Numbered from the stretch's first letter, positions 13,183-22,291 are shown. The stretch is 64,000 nucleotides of DNA from Variovorax davisae (GCF_030316845.1 NZ_JASZYS010000007.1:248001-312000), one strand, 5' to 3'. The notes: generated by a model not told the origin, from the letters alone. Made by a program: numbers and translations.

Positions 13183-13815
13183 TCAGGCGCCGGGGCGGCG
13201 CCAGATGGCGAGCGTGGCGGCCAGCAGCCACATCCCCACCGCGCAGCCGCGGTTGAGCGCGCGCAGGCTGCGCTGCGAGAGCCAGCGCACGGCCTGGGTG
13301 CCGGCGGTGGCATAGCTCAGCATCACCAGCGTGTCGATGCAGACGAAGACGACGCCCAGCACCAGGTACTGGGGCCCCTGCGGATGGGCGATGTCGACGA
13401 ACTGCGGCAGGAAGGCGGCGAAGAACAGCAGCGACTTCGGATTCGACAGCGCCACCGCCAGGCTGCGCAGCAGCGCCAGCCGGCCGCGCAGCGGCTCCCC
13501 CGCGCCGGCCAGCGCCGCGCCGACGTCGGCCGGCGGCGTGCGCCAGAGCTTGACGCCGAGCCAGACCAGATACAGCACGCCGGCGACGCGAATCGCATTG
13601 AAGAGCCATTCGGACGCCGCCAGCAGCGAGCCGAGGCCGAGCGCCACCGTGGCGATCACGATGGAGCTGCCCAGCGACGCCCCGGCGATGCCCCAGGCCG
13701 CCGCTCGCATGCCGCCCGAGATGCCGTTGGAGAGCGCGAGCAGCATGGTCGGTCCCGGCGTGATCGCGAGCGCGAGCGAGGCCAGTGCGTAGAGCAGGAG
13801 GGTGTCGAGGCTCAT
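13183..13815 (-). CDS. LysE-family translocator
   Basis: This 210-residue inner-membrane protein has about six hydrophobic segments. The N-terminal ITPGPTMLLALSNG block is the signature of the LysE/RhtB amino-acid and metabolite exporter family, and SNPKSLLFFAAFLPQF is the second family block. The cargo cannot be told. It converges on the VOC gene with only a few bases between the stops, and its ATG overlaps the stop of the upstream ferredoxin gene by ATGA, so it is the last gene of a minus-strand unit with phaZ and the RnfB-like gene. Confidence 0.9.
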   Translation of the reverse strand: MSLDTLLLYALASLALAITPGPTMLLALSNGISGGMRAAAWGIAGASLGSSIVIATVALGLGSLLAASEWLFNAIRVAGVLYLVWLGVKLWRTPPADVGAALAGAGEPLRGRLALLRSLAVALSNPKSLLFFAAFLPQFVDIAHPQGPQYLVLGVVFVCIDTLVMLSYATAGTQAVRWLSQRSLRALNRGCAVGMWLLAATLAIWRRPGA

Positions 13816-14438
13816 GGTTGGTGGCGCTCCTTGGCGGCGGCACGGGCCCGTGCCAGCGCCGCTTCGATGATGGCGCGCTTGCGGTCGACCGCCTCGGGCG
13901 CCGCCGCCGGCGCCTCGCTCGGCGGCACGACCGCAGCCCCGCCCGGGGCCTGCCGGACGGCATGCAAGGCGTAGCGCGCGCGTGCGTGGTCGGCCTGCGC
14001 CTGCGACCAGGCCTGCCATCCGGTGCGGCCCGGCGTCACCGTCTCCAGCGAGATGCAGTCGACCGGGCAGGCGGGGATGCACAGCTCGCAGCCGGTGCAA
14101 TGGGCGTCGATCACGGTGTGCATGCGCTTGTGGATGCCGACGATGGCGTCGGTCGGGCAGGCATCGAGGCACAGGGTGCAGCCGATGCACCAGGCCTCGT
14201 CGATCACCGCCAGGCTGCGTGGCAGCTCGATGCCGAACTGCGGGTCGAGGGCCCGGGCGGGCCGGCCCGTCAGCCCGGACAGCCGCTGCACGCCCTCGGC
14301 GCCTCCGGGCGGGCATTGGTTGATGTCGGCCTCTCCGGCCGCCATGGCCTCGGCGTAGCCGGCGCAGTCAGGGTAGCCGCAACGGGTGCACTGCGTCTGC
14401 GGCAGGGCGTCCAGCAGGGCGGCAGCGCGCGGGTTCAC
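13812..14438 (-). CDS. rsxB: RnfB/RsxB-like iron-sulfur protein (soluble, orphan)
   Basis: This 208-residue protein carries an N-terminal four-cysteine Fe-S domain (Cys17, Cys20, Cys25, Cys42 in CTRCGYPDC and QCPPGG) followed by a 2[4Fe-4S] ferredoxin domain (WCIGCTLCLDACP and HCTGCELCIPACP). This is the layout of RnfB, the electron-relay subunit of Rnf/Rsx complexes, but the N-terminal membrane helix of classical RnfB is absent and no other rnf genes are nearby. The GTG start at 14438 has GAGG upstream and lies a few bases after the phaZ stop. The C-terminus is Ala/Pro-rich. It may serve as a soluble electron carrier. Confidence 0.85.
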   Translation of the reverse strand: MNPRAAALLDALPQTQCTRCGYPDCAGYAEAMAAGEADINQCPPGGAEGVQRLSGLTGRPARALDPQFGIELPRSLAVIDEAWCIGCTLCLDACPTDAIVGIHKRMHTVIDAHCTGCELCIPACPVDCISLETVTPGRTGWQAWSQAQADHARARYALHAVRQAPGGAAVVPPSEAPAAAPEAVDRKRAIIEAALARARAAAKERHQP

Positions 14439-14442
14439 GGCC

Positions 14443-15867
14443 TCAGGCGGGTTTGCGCGCCGCCGGCTTGGTCGTCCGTGTGGCGGGAGCCTTCTTGCGG
14501 GCGGCGGCGGTGGCGGGCGCGACGGCACGCGTCGCCTTCCTTGCCGCTGTCGGCGCCCGGACCATGTCCTCGGCAGCCAGCACCGGCGGCCCCGCGCGCT
14601 TTTGCGGCTTGTCGTGCTGGGCAATGAAGGCCTGGACTTCGGGGTAGACCAGTTCACGCCAGCGGCGGCCGCTGAAGATGCCATAGTGGCCGGCGCCCTT
14701 GACCTCGTAGTGGTGCTGCTCGCTGGCGACGACGCCGGTGCAGAGTTCGTGCGCCGCGCGCGTCTGGCCGGAGCCCGAGATGTCGTCGAGCTCGCCTTCG
14801 ATCGTCAGCAGGCCGATGCCGCGGATGTCCTGCGGCCGCACCAGTTCGCGTTCGCCCTGGGGGTTGGTCACCTGCCAGGTGCCGTTCACCAGGTCGAACT
14901 GCTGGAACACGGTTCGGATGGTGTCCAGGTAGTAGTCGGCGTCCATGTCGAGCACGGCGTTGTATTCGTCGTAGAACTTGCGGTGCGCCTCGGCGCTCGC
15001 GTCATCGCCCTTGATCAGGTTCTTGAAGTAGTCGTAGTGGCTGCTGGCATGGTTTTCCGGGTTCATCGCGACGAAGCCGGTGTGCTGCAGGAAGCCCGGG
15101 TAGACGCGCCGTCCCTCACCCGGGAAGCCGTCGGGCACCCGGTAGATCACGTTGTTCTCGAACCACTCGAAGCTCTTGTTCATCGCCAGGTTGTTGACCG
15201 CGGTGGGCGACTTGCGGGCGTCGATCGGTCCGCCCATCATGGTCATCGACAGCGGGATCTGCTCGCCGCGGCTGGCCATCAGCGACACCGCCGCCAACAC
15301 GGGCACCGTCGGCTGGCAAACGCTGATCACGTGGCAGTTGCCGTATTCGGTCTGCAGGTAGCGGATGAAGTCCTCGACGTAGTTGATGTAGTCGTCGAGA
15401 TGGAACTTGCCTTCGGACAGCGGCACCAGCCGGGCATTGGTCCAGTCGGTGATGTAGACCTTGTGGCCTTGCAGCAGGGCGCGCACCGTGTCGCGCAGCA
15501 AGGTTGCATAGTGGCCCGACAGCGGCGCCACCACCAGCACCACCGGCTGGCTCTTGAGGGTCTTCAGGGTTTCCGGCTGGTCGGTGAAGCGCTTGAAGCG
15601 GCGCAGCTTGCAGAACGGCTTCTCGAGCTCGACGCTTTCATGGATCACCACCTCGTGGCCGTCGACCTTGACGGTCTTGATGCCGAATTCCGGCTTCTCG
15701 TAGTCCTTGCCCAGGCGGTACAGGAGGTCGTAGCCGGCCGCGATGCGCTGCGCCAGCGGCGCCTGTCCGAATGCCGTGCCTTGGCCGTAGAGTTTGGAAG
15801 CGGCCTGTGCGAAGTCGGCGAACGGCTCCATGAGGGAGCGCTGCGCTTCGTAGAGTTGGTAGAGCAT
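14443..15867 (-). CDS. phaZ: Intracellular polyhydroxyalkanoate depolymerase with basic C-terminal tail
   Basis: This enzyme mobilises stored polyhydroxybutyrate inside the cell. The 474-residue chain matches the PhaZa-type depolymerases of Cupriavidus in having a cysteine nucleophile, Cys184 in VISVCQPTVPVL, instead of the lipase serine. YDLLYRLGKDYEKPEFGI and the C-terminal AGHYGIFSGRRWRE (probable catalytic histidine) are further family blocks. The last 45-50 residues are a Lys/Arg/Ala/Pro/Thr-rich tail (ATRTTKPAARKPA at the end) resembling histone-H1-like or PhaF/PhaM-type tails. The ATG at 15867 is preferred over a TTG at 15891. It heads a minus-strand unit with the RnfB-like and LysE genes. 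Confidence 0.93.
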   Translation of the reverse strand: MLYQLYEAQRSLMEPFADFAQAASKLYGQGTAFGQAPLAQRIAAGYDLLYRLGKDYEKPEFGIKTVKVDGHEVVIHESVELEKPFCKLRRFKRFTDQPETLKTLKSQPVVLVVAPLSGHYATLLRDTVRALLQGHKVYITDWTNARLVPLSEGKFHLDDYINYVEDFIRYLQTEYGNCHVISVCQPTVPVLAAVSLMASRGEQIPLSMTMMGGPIDARKSPTAVNNLAMNKSFEWFENNVIYRVPDGFPGEGRRVYPGFLQHTGFVAMNPENHASSHYDYFKNLIKGDDASAEAHRKFYDEYNAVLDMDADYYLDTIRTVFQQFDLVNGTWQVTNPQGERELVRPQDIRGIGLLTIEGELDDISGSGQTRAAHELCTGVVASEQHHYEVKGAGHYGIFSGRRWRELVYPEVQAFIAQHDKPQKRAGPPVLAAEDMVRAPTAARKATRAVAPATAAARKKAPATRTTKPAARKPA

Positions 15868-15885
15868 CGGGGATTCTGAGAGTTG

Positions 15886-15896
15886 TTGCAATGCAA
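15886..15896. promoter_or_regulatory. TTGC-AAT-GCAA dyad upstream of phaZ (putative operator)
   Basis: This is a perfect inverted repeat of four bases around a three-base centre, 19 bases before the phaZ start. PhaR repressors of PHA metabolism are known to bind TGC/GCA dyads of similar spacing, so this is a reasonable candidate PhaR site. This is an inference from a short motif; no phaR gene lies in the window. Confidence 0.35.
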
Positions 15897-15910
15897 TATA
15901 TCAGCAGCTT

Positions 15911-15949
15911 CCCCTCCAAAATAGAGGGGGCGCCCCACTTGGGGGCGCC
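15911..15949 (-). terminator. Two adjacent hairpins downstream of the aminotransferase gene
   Basis: Two perfect stems lie in the gap: CCCCTC/GAGGGG with a 7-base loop (15911-15929), and GGCGCCCC/GGGGCGCC with a 5-base loop (15929-15949). They could end minus-strand transcripts from the aminotransferase before phaZ. The T-run expected of a strong intrinsic terminator is missing, so efficiency is doubtful. Confidence 0.4.
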
Positions 15950-16007
15950 GGTCGTGACATCTTCACGCGGCGGCGCCGTAAGCGCCCCGCCAACGGCCCG
16001 AAAGCCG

Positions 16008-17204
16008 TCAGAGCACCTTGGCGATGCTCTGGCAGACGTGGTCGATGTTCTTGCTGTTGAGCGCCGCCACGCACATCCGGCCGGTGTCGGTGCCGTAGAC
16101 GCCGAACTCCTCGCGCAGGCGCACCATCTGGTCCTTGGTCAGGCCCGAATAGCTGAACATGCCGATCTGCGAGGTGATGAAGCTCATGTCCTGCTTCACG
16201 CCCGCGGCCTTCAGGCCGTCGACCAGCTTCTGGCGCATGGCCTTGATCCGGACCCGCATTTCGGCCAGTTCTTCTTCCCAGACGGCGCGCCGTGCCGGGT
16301 CGTTGAGGACGGCCGCCACCACCGCGCCGCCGTGGATCGGCGGGTTGCTGTAGTTGGTGCGGATGGCGATCTTGAGCTGCGACAGCACGCGGGCGGCCTC
16401 TTCCTTGTTCTCGCACAGCACCGACAGGGCGCCGACGCGCTCGCCGTACAGGCTGAAGCTCTTCGAGAAGGAGGTCGAGACGAAGAAGGTCAGGCCGGCT
16501 GCGACGAACTTGCCGATCACCGCGCCGTCTTCCTGGATGCCGTGGCCGAAGCCCTGGTAGGCCATGTCGAGGAAGGGGGTCAGCCCGCCGGCCTTGACCG
16601 CGGCGATGACCTGGTCCCACTGGGCTGCCGTGATGTCGTAGCCGGTCGGATTGTGGCAGCAGGCGTGCAGCACGACGATGGTGCCGGCCGGCGCCGCCTT
16701 CAGCGCCGCCAGCATGCCTTCGAAGTTGATGCCACGCTTGGCGGCGTCGTAGTAGGGGTAGCTCTCGACCGTGAAGCCGGCGTTGGTGAACAGCGCGCGG
16801 TGGTTTTCCCAGCTCGGGTCGCTGATCAGGACCTTGGCGTCGGGCGACAGTTTCTTCAGGAAGTCGGCGCCGACCTTCAGGCCGCCGGTACCGCCGATGG
16901 CCTGGATGGTGGCAACGCGGCCGGATTGGACCGGTTCGCTCGCGGGGCCGAAGACCAGGCTTTTGACCGCGTTGTCATAGGCGGCGATGCCGTCGATCGG
17001 CAGGTAGCCGCGGGCGCTGGGCGCCTTCATCATGTCTTCTTCCGCGGCCTGCACGCATTTCAGCAGTGGCAGCTTGCCGTTGTCGTCGTAGTACACGCCC
17101 ACGCCGAGGTTGACCTTTTTCGGATTGCCGTCGGCTGCATATTGCTCGTTGAGGCCCAGGATCGGGTCGCGAGGCGCCATTTCGACGGCGGTGAACATTG
17201 ACAT
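16008..17204 (-). CDS. tyrB: Aromatic amino acid / aspartate aminotransferase
   Basis: This is a PLP-dependent class I aminotransferase of subgroup I-alpha (AspC/TyrB). The 398-residue chain has the family's VNLGVGVYYDDNGK start, GGTGGL, the HACCHNPTGYD block (HACCHNPTG is typical of this subgroup) and the PLP lysine in STSFSKSFSLYGERVGAL. The substrate-binding arginine is in the C-terminal TDTGRMCVAAL. Aspartate and aromatic acids cannot be separated with certainty from sequence. The ATG at 17204 has AAAGGA six bases upstream; an internal ATG two codons later is less likely. It is divergent from uvrB. Confidence 0.9.
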   Translation of the reverse strand: MSMFTAVEMAPRDPILGLNEQYAADGNPKKVNLGVGVYYDDNGKLPLLKCVQAAEEDMMKAPSARGYLPIDGIAAYDNAVKSLVFGPASEPVQSGRVATIQAIGGTGGLKVGADFLKKLSPDAKVLISDPSWENHRALFTNAGFTVESYPYYDAAKRGINFEGMLAALKAAPAGTIVVLHACCHNPTGYDITAAQWDQVIAAVKAGGLTPFLDMAYQGFGHGIQEDGAVIGKFVAAGLTFFVSTSFSKSFSLYGERVGALSVLCENKEEAARVLSQLKIAIRTNYSNPPIHGGAVVAAVLNDPARRAVWEEELAEMRVRIKAMRQKLVDGLKAAGVKQDMSFITSQIGMFSYSGLTKDQMVRLREEFGVYGTDTGRMCVAALNSKNIDHVCQSIAKVL

Positions 17205-17310
17205 GGAAAGTCCTTTGGATGAGCGGTTCACGTGAAGCCGGGTCCTGCGTTACGCTGCCCGGTCAGCTTGAATTTTACCGGCCGCGGCACCAGCTTCAGC
17301 CGACCACCCC

Positions 17311-19419
17311 ATGCCAGAAACCTCAGAAGTCATTCCCGAACCGCAACACGCCGACCCGGTGGGGCCGCACCGGCAGGGCGAATTCGTCACGTTTCCCGGG
17401 TCGCCGTTCGAGCTTTTCCAGCCCTATCCGCCGGCCGGCGACCAGCCCAAGGCCATCGCGGGCCTGGTCGAGGGGGTCCAGGACGGCGAGGTGTTCCAGA
17501 CCCTGCTGGGCGTGACCGGATCCGGCAAGACCTTCACCATGGCCAACGTGATCGCCCGGCTGGGCCGGCCGGCGATCGTCTTCGCGCCCAACAAGACCCT
17601 GGCGGCGCAGCTCTACAGCGAATTTCGCGAGTTCTTCCCGAAGAACGCGGTCGAGTACTTCGTCAGCTACTACGACTACTACCAGCCCGAGGCCTACGTG
17701 CCGCAGCGCGACCTGTTCATCGAGAAGGACAGCTCGATCAACGAGCACATCGAGCAGATGCGGCTGTCGGCCACCAAGAGCGTGCTGGAGCGGCGCGACA
17801 CGGTCATCGTCGCCACCGTGAGCGCGATCTACGGCATCGGCACGCCCGAGGATTACACGCAGATGCGCTTCATCATGCGCCAGGGCGACAAGATCGGCCA
17901 ACGCGACGTGATCGGGCGGCTGATCCGCATGCAGTACACGCGCAACGAGCAGGACTTCTCGCGCGGCACCTTCCGCGTGCGCGGCGACACCATCGACGTC
18001 TTCCCGGCCGAGCACAGCGAGCTGGCGATCCGCATCGAGCTGTTCGACGACGAAATCGAGTCGCTGCAGCTGTTCGACCCGCTCACGGGCCGCATCCGGC
18101 AGAAGATTCCGCGCTTCACGGTCTACCCGTCGAGCCACTACGTGACGCCGCGCGACAAGGTGCTCAGCGCGGTCGAGACCATCAAGCTCGAACTCGACGA
18201 GCGGCTCAAGTTCTTCGTCGGCGAAGGCAAGCTGGTGGAGGCGCAGCGCATCGAGCAGCGCACCCGCTTCGACCTCGAGATGCTGGCCGAGATCGGCCAC
18301 TGCAAGGGCATCGAGAACTACACGCGGCATCTCTCGGGCGCGGCCCCGGGCCAGCCGCCGGCCACGCTGACCGACTACCTGCCGAAGGATGCCCTGATGT
18401 TCCTCGACGAGAGCCACCAGATGATCGGCCAGCTCAACGGCATGTACAGCGGCGACCGGGCGCGCAAGACCACGCTGGTCGAGTACGGCTTCCGGCTGCC
18501 GTCGGCGCTGGACAACCGGCCGCTCAAGTTCGAGGAGTTCGAGACCCGGATGCGCCAGTGCATCTTCGTCTCGGCCACCCCGGCGCAGTACGAGAAGGAC
18601 AACGCCGGCAACGTCGTGGAGCAGCTGGTGCGCCCCACCGGCCTGATCGATCCCGAGGTCGAGGTCCGGCCCGCCACTCACCAGGTCGACGACGTGCTCG
18701 GCGAGATCCGCCTGCGCGTGGACAAGGGCGAGCGGGTCCTGATCACCACCCTGACCAAGCGGATGGCCGAGCAGCTCACCGACTACCTGAGCGACAACGG
18801 TGTCAAGGTGCGCTACCTGCACAGCGACATCGACACGGTCGAGCGGGTCGAGATCCTGCGCGACCTGCGCCTGGGCAGCTTCGATGTGCTGGTCGGCATC
18901 AACCTGCTGCGCGAAGGCCTGGACATCCCCGAGGTCTCGCTGGTGGCGATCCTCGACGCCGACAAGGAAGGCTTCCTGCGCGCCGAGCGCTCGCTGATCC
19001 AGACCATCGGCCGCGCCGCCCGCAACCTGAACGGCAAGGCGATCCTCTACGCCGACCGGATGACGGATTCGATGAAGAAGGCGATCGACGAGACCGAGCG
19101 GCGCCGGGCCCGCCAGATCGCCCACAACGAGGCCCACGGCATCACGCCGCGCAGCATCGTGAAGCAGGTGCGCGACCTGATCGACGGCGTCTACAGCGAG
19201 AAATCGGGCAAGGAGGCGGCCAAGCGCGAGCTGGAGCGCGCCAAGGTCGAGGACATGTCCGAAAAGGACGTGGCGCGCGAGATCAAGCGGCTCGAGAAGC
19301 TCATGCTGGAGCATGCCCGGAACCTCGAATTCGAGAAGGCTGCCCGGGTGCGCGACCAGCTGGCCGAACTGCGCGAGCAGGCTTTCGGGGCCTCCGGGCA
19401 CGACAACATCCCGCTCTGA
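17311..19419 (+). CDS. uvrB: Excinuclease ABC subunit UvrB
   Basis: UvrB is the helicase-like damage-verification subunit of nucleotide excision repair, loaded by UvrA and partnered with UvrC. The 702-residue protein has Walker A GVTGSGKT at residues 67-74, the beta-hairpin region [12 protein letters not shown] used for damage probing, the Walker B-type FLDESHQ, helicase motifs SATPA and QTIGRAARN, and a C-terminal UVR domain ([14 protein letters not shown]) that contacts UvrC. The start ATG fits the family N-terminus after a variable leader of about 25 residues. I could not find a LexA box in the upstream gap. Confidence 0.97.
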   Translation: MPETSEVIPEPQHADPVGPHRQGEFVTFPGSPFELFQPYPPAGDQPKAIAGLVEGVQDGEVFQTLLGVTGSGKTFTMANVIARLGRPAIVFAPNKTLAAQLYSEFREFFPKNAVEYFVSYYDYYQPEAYVPQRDLFIEKDSSINEHIEQMRLSATKSVLERRDTVIVATVSAIYGIGTPEDYTQMRFIMRQGDKIGQRDVIGRLIRMQYTRNEQDFSRGTFRVRGDTIDVFPAEHSELAIRIELFDDEIESLQLFDPLTGRIRQKIPRFTVYPSSHYVTPRDKVLSAVETIKLELDERLKFFVGEGKLVEAQRIEQRTRFDLEMLAEIGHCKGIENYTRHLSGAAPGQPPATLTDYLPKDALMFLDESHQMIGQLNGMYSGDRARKTTLVEYGFRLPSALDNRPLKFEEFETRMRQCIFVSATPAQYEKDNAGNVVEQLVRPTGLIDPEVEVRPATHQVDDVLGEIRLRVDKGERVLITTLTKRMAEQLTDYLSDNGVKVRYLHSDIDTVERVEILRDLRLGSFDVLVGINLLREGLDIPEVSLVAILDADKEGFLRAERSLIQTIGRAARNLNGKAILYADRMTDSMKKAIDETERRRARQIAHNEAHGITPRSIVKQVRDLIDGVYSEKSGKEAAKRELERAKVEDMSEKDVAREIKRLEKLMLEHARNLEFEKAARVRDQLAELREQAFGASGHDNIPL

Positions 19420-19474
19420 GCGGCTTCGCAGCCGGCGCAATCGGGTTTACCCCAGCAAAGCCGAGGGGCTTCTG

Positions 19475-19501
19475 GTATACTTGAGCGAAATACTCAAGAA
19501 C
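19475..19501 (+). promoter_or_regulatory. isc promoter with overlapping IscR type 1 site
   Basis: An extended -10 element, TGGTATACT, begins at 19473. Its last bases run into the inverted repeat CTTGAGCGAAATACTCAAG, preceded by ATA, which fits the 25-bp IscR type 1 pattern (ATA..TGA centred on an AT-rich spacer) over 19477-19501. Such sites bind [2Fe-2S]-IscR, and an overlap with the -10 means repression when clusters are plentiful. About 140 bases of untranslated leader separate it from iscR; I see no gene in that leader. Confidence 0.8.
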
Positions 19502-19639
19502 AAAAGAACTTCGCGATGAAGGGCGACTCCAACCTTTCGGTTCACCGATCGGGACCCGGGTCGTGCAGGGCGGAGACGACGTCACCGCAGCCCAGGGGGT
19601 TCGGTGTCCTTTCCACGGTAAGCACTCAAGGAGCTTGCG

Positions 19640-20176
19640 ATGCGTCTCACTACCAAAGGCCGCTTTGCGGTTACGGCCATGATCGATCTGGCACTGCGCC
19701 AGAACACCGGTCCGGTCACGTTGGCCGCGATCAGCCAACGGCAGCAGATTTCGCTGTCCTATCTGGAGCAGTTGTTCGGCAAGCTGCGCCGCCATGAGCT
19801 GGTCGAGTCCACCCGCGGCCCGGGCGGCGGCTATTCGCTCGGCCGCAAGGCAGCCGACATCACGGTGGCCGACATCATCGTCTCGGTCGACGAGCCGATC
19901 GACGCCACCCAGTGCGGCGGCAAGGAAAACTGCCTCGGCGAGGCCGGACGCTGCATGACGCACGAGCTGTGGGCTTCGCTGAACCAGCGCATGGTCGAGT
20001 TCCTCGACTCCGTCACCTTGCAGAAGCTGGTCGACGACCAGATCGCCAAGGGCGTGCAGATCGAGAACAAGCCGGCCGTCAAGCGGGCGATCTCGGCCCA
20101 GCCGGTGGTCAAGCCGATCCGCGTCAATGCGCCGAACTCGGTGTTCGCACTGGGCAACGCCTTCGCCAAATCCTGA
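19640..20176 (+). CDS. iscR: Fe-S cluster regulator IscR
   Basis: This Rrf2-family winged-helix regulator senses cluster supply through a bound [2Fe-2S] centre and controls its own operon. The 178-residue chain starts with the family [19 protein letters not shown], has the recognition helix region [14 protein letters not shown], and carries the cluster cysteines Cys92, Cys98 and Cys105 with the nearby His108 ([18 protein letters not shown]). The last spacing is one residue longer than in E. coli. A sequence matching its type 1 site overlaps the promoter upstream. The next gene, iscS, follows after a 73-bp gap. Confidence 0.96.
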   Translation: MRLTTKGRFAVTAMIDLALRQNTGPVTLAAISQRQQISLSYLEQLFGKLRRHELVESTRGPGGGYSLGRKAADITVADIIVSVDEPIDATQCGGKENCLGEAGRCMTHELWASLNQRMVEFLDSVTLQKLVDDQIAKGVQIENKPAVKRAISAQPVVKPIRVNAPNSVFALGNAFAKS

Positions 20177-20249
20177 TCCGGCGGCGCCTTCGGGCGCCTC
20201 GGTTGAACATCACACACAAAGATCAACCCCACGCCAGCCTGAGCCAGCC

Positions 20250-21470
20250 ATGGACGTCACCCCCCATTTCCCCATCTACCTCGACTACGGCGCCACCACG
20301 CCGGTGGACCCGCGCGTCGTCGACGCGATGATTCCCTGGTTGCGCGAGCATTTCGGCAACCCGGCGTCACGCAGCCACGCATGGGGCTGGGAGGCCGAGG
20401 AGGCCGTCGAGAAGGCCCGTGTCGAGGTGGCCGACCTGATCGGCGCCGATCCGCGCGAGATCGTCTGGACATCCGGCGCCACCGAGTCGAACAACCTCGC
20501 CCTGAAGGGCGCGGCGCATTTCTACAAGGGCAAGGGCAAGCACCTCATCACGGTCAAGACCGAGCACAAGGCGGTGCTCGACACCATGCGCGAACTCGAG
20601 CGCCAGGGCTTCGAAGTGACCTACCTGGACGTCCAGGAAGACGGCCTGCTCGACCTCGAGGCGTTCAAGGCCGCGATCCGTCCCGACACCATCCTGGCGA
20701 GCGTGATGTTCGTCAACAACGAGATCGGCGTGATCCAGGACGTGGTCGCGTTGGGCAACATCTGCCGCGAGAAGGGCGTGATCTTCCACGTCGACGCGGC
20801 GCAGGCCACGGGCAAGGTCGAGATCGACGTCAAGACGCTGCCGATCGACCTCATGAGCCTGGCTTCGCACAAGACCTACGGCCCCAAGGGCATCGGCGCG
20901 CTGTACGTGCGGCGCAAGCCGCGCGTGCGGCTCGAGGCCCAGATGCACGGCGGCGGCCATGAGCGCGGCATGCGCTCGGGCACCCTGCCGACGCACCAGA
21001 TCGTCGGCATGGGCGAGGCCTTCCGCCTGGCCAAGCTCGAAATGAAGGACGACATCGCCAAGGCCACCGCGCTGCAGAAGCGACTGCTCGACGGCCTGAA
21101 GGACGTCGAGCAGGTCTTCATCAACGGCAACCTCGAACACCGGGTGCCGCACAACCTGAACATCAGCTTCAACTACGTCGAAGGCGAGTCGCTGATCATG
21201 GGCATCAAGGGCCTGGCGGTGTCCAGCGGCTCGGCCTGCACCTCGGCCAGCCTGGAGCCGAGCTACGTGCTGCGCGCGCTGGGCCGCAGCGACGAACTGG
21301 CCCACAGCAGCCTGCGCATGACCATCGGCCGTTTCACGACCGAAGAAGAAATCGACTACGCGATCTCGACCATCAAGCACAACGTCGCCAAGCTGCGCGA
21401 ACTCAGCCCGCTGTGGGAGATGTTCAAGGACGGCATCGACATCAGCACGATCCAGTGGTCGGCTCACTGA
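20250..21470 (+). CDS. iscS: Cysteine desulfurase IscS
   Basis: IscS is the PLP enzyme that takes sulfur from cysteine and delivers it as persulfide to IscU and other acceptors. The 406-residue chain has the usual [15 protein letters not shown] start, [21 protein letters not shown], the PLP lysine in [11 protein letters not shown], and the mobile-loop cysteine in [14 protein letters not shown]. The ATG at 20250 gives the family N-terminus; the frame is open further upstream but that part is the iscR-iscS spacer. It is second in the isc operon. Confidence 0.97.
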   Translation: MDVTPHFPIYLDYGATTPVDPRVVDAMIPWLREHFGNPASRSHAWGWEAEEAVEKARVEVADLIGADPREIVWTSGATESNNLALKGAAHFYKGKGKHLITVKTEHKAVLDTMRELERQGFEVTYLDVQEDGLLDLEAFKAAIRPDTILASVMFVNNEIGVIQDVVALGNICREKGVIFHVDAAQATGKVEIDVKTLPIDLMSLASHKTYGPKGIGALYVRRKPRVRLEAQMHGGGHERGMRSGTLPTHQIVGMGEAFRLAKLEMKDDIAKATALQKRLLDGLKDVEQVFINGNLEHRVPHNLNISFNYVEGESLIMGIKGLAVSSGSACTSASLEPSYVLRALGRSDELAHSSLRMTIGRFTTEEEIDYAISTIKHNVAKLRELSPLWEMFKDGIDISTIQWSAH

Positions 21471-21492
21471 AAATTCAAAGAGGTACCCCACC

Positions 21493-21906
21493 ATGGCTTA
21501 TTCATCCAAGGTCATCGACCACTACGAAAATCCCCGCAACGTCGGCTCCTTCGAAAAGGGCGACGACTCGGTCGGTACCGGCATGGTCGGCGCGCCGGCC
21601 TGCGGCGACGTCATGAAGCTGCAGATCAAGGTCAACCCCGAAACCGGGGTGATCGAAGACGCGCGCTTCAAGACCTACGGCTGCGGCTCGGCGATCGCCT
21701 CGTCCTCGCTCGTGACCGAATGGGTCAAGGGCAAGACGCTCGACGAAGCGGCGGCGCTCAAGAATGCGCAGATCGCCGAGGAACTGGCGCTGCCGCCGGT
21801 CAAGATCCACTGCTCGATCCTGGCCGAAGACGCGATCAAGGCCGCCGTCAGCGACTACAAGGCCAAACACGGCGCCACGGCCGCGGCGGCCGAATCCGTT
21901 CACTGA
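21493..21906 (+). CDS. iscU: Fe-S cluster assembly scaffold IscU
   Basis: IscU is the scaffold on which [2Fe-2S] clusters are first built from IscS-derived sulfur. The 137-residue protein has the three ligand cysteines Cys37 (GAPACGD), Cys64 ([10 protein letters not shown]) and Cys107 ([11 protein letters not shown]), Asp39 beside the first cysteine, and the LPPVK motif at 100-104 that the chaperone HscA recognises. The short C-terminal Ala-rich extension is not conserved. It lies 22 bases behind iscS. Confidence 0.97.
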   Translation: MAYSSKVIDHYENPRNVGSFEKGDDSVGTGMVGAPACGDVMKLQIKVNPETGVIEDARFKTYGCGSAIASSSLVTEWVKGKTLDEAAALKNAQIAEELALPPVKIHCSILAEDAIKAAVSDYKAKHGATAAAAESVH

Positions 21907-21907
21907 C

Positions 21908-22231
21908 ATGGCCGTGACCCTGACCGAATCGGCCGCGCGCCACGTCTCCCGCTACCTCGGCAAACGGGGCAAGGGCGTGGGCGTGCGGCTGGGCGTCAAG
22001 ACCACCGGCTGCTCGGGCCTGGCCTACAAGCTCGAGTACGTGGACGAGTTCGCGCCCGAAGACGTGGTGTTCGAGGACCATGGCATCAAGGTGCTGGTCG
22101 ACCCGAAGAGCCTGGCCTATATCGACGGCACGCAGCTCGACTTCGTGCGCGAAGGCCTCAACGAAGGCTTCAAGTTCAACAACCCGAACGAACGCGACCG
22201 TTGCGGCTGCGGCGAGAGTTTTCGCATCTGA
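21908..22231 (+). CDS. iscA: Iron-sulfur cluster assembly protein IscA
   Basis: IscA is an A-type carrier that hands clusters, chiefly [4Fe-4S], to target enzymes. The 107-residue protein has Cys35 in [14 protein letters not shown] and the C-terminal pair Cys99 and Cys101 in CGCGESF, the three residues required in this family. The ATG follows one base after the iscU stop. The usual HesB-like beta-rich body ([21 protein letters not shown]) is intact. It is followed by a terminator-like hairpin before hscB. Confidence 0.96.
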   Translation: MAVTLTESAARHVSRYLGKRGKGVGVRLGVKTTGCSGLAYKLEYVDEFAPEDVVFEDHGIKVLVDPKSLAYIDGTQLDFVREGLNEGFKFNNPNERDRCGCGESFRI

Positions 22232-22254
22232 GCCCCTGCGTGCGATGCACCCGA

Positions 22255-22285
22255 GCCGCCCACACCATTGTGCCGGCGGCTTTTT
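22255..22285 (+). terminator. Terminator-like hairpin inside the isc operon
   Basis: GCCGCC-CACA-loop-TGTG-CC-GGCGGC is followed directly by TTTTT and lies in the 60-bp gap between iscA and hscB. Both stem segments pair, with a two-base bulge, which is the form of a rho-independent terminator. The downstream genes belong to the same pathway, so partial read-through that lowers hscBA-fdx output relative to iscRSUA is the likely meaning. Confidence 0.6.
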
Positions 22286-22291
22286 AACGTC

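Noticed and set aside
17205-17310. LexA (SOS) box before uvrB
   Set aside because: I looked for CTG-N10-CAG type dyads in the gap and did not find one with the expected flanks.
19516-19797. A 93-codon frame in the iscR leader
   Set aside because: It runs into iscR in another frame, has no conserved pattern, and lies where an untranslated leader is expected after the IscR-controlled promoter.
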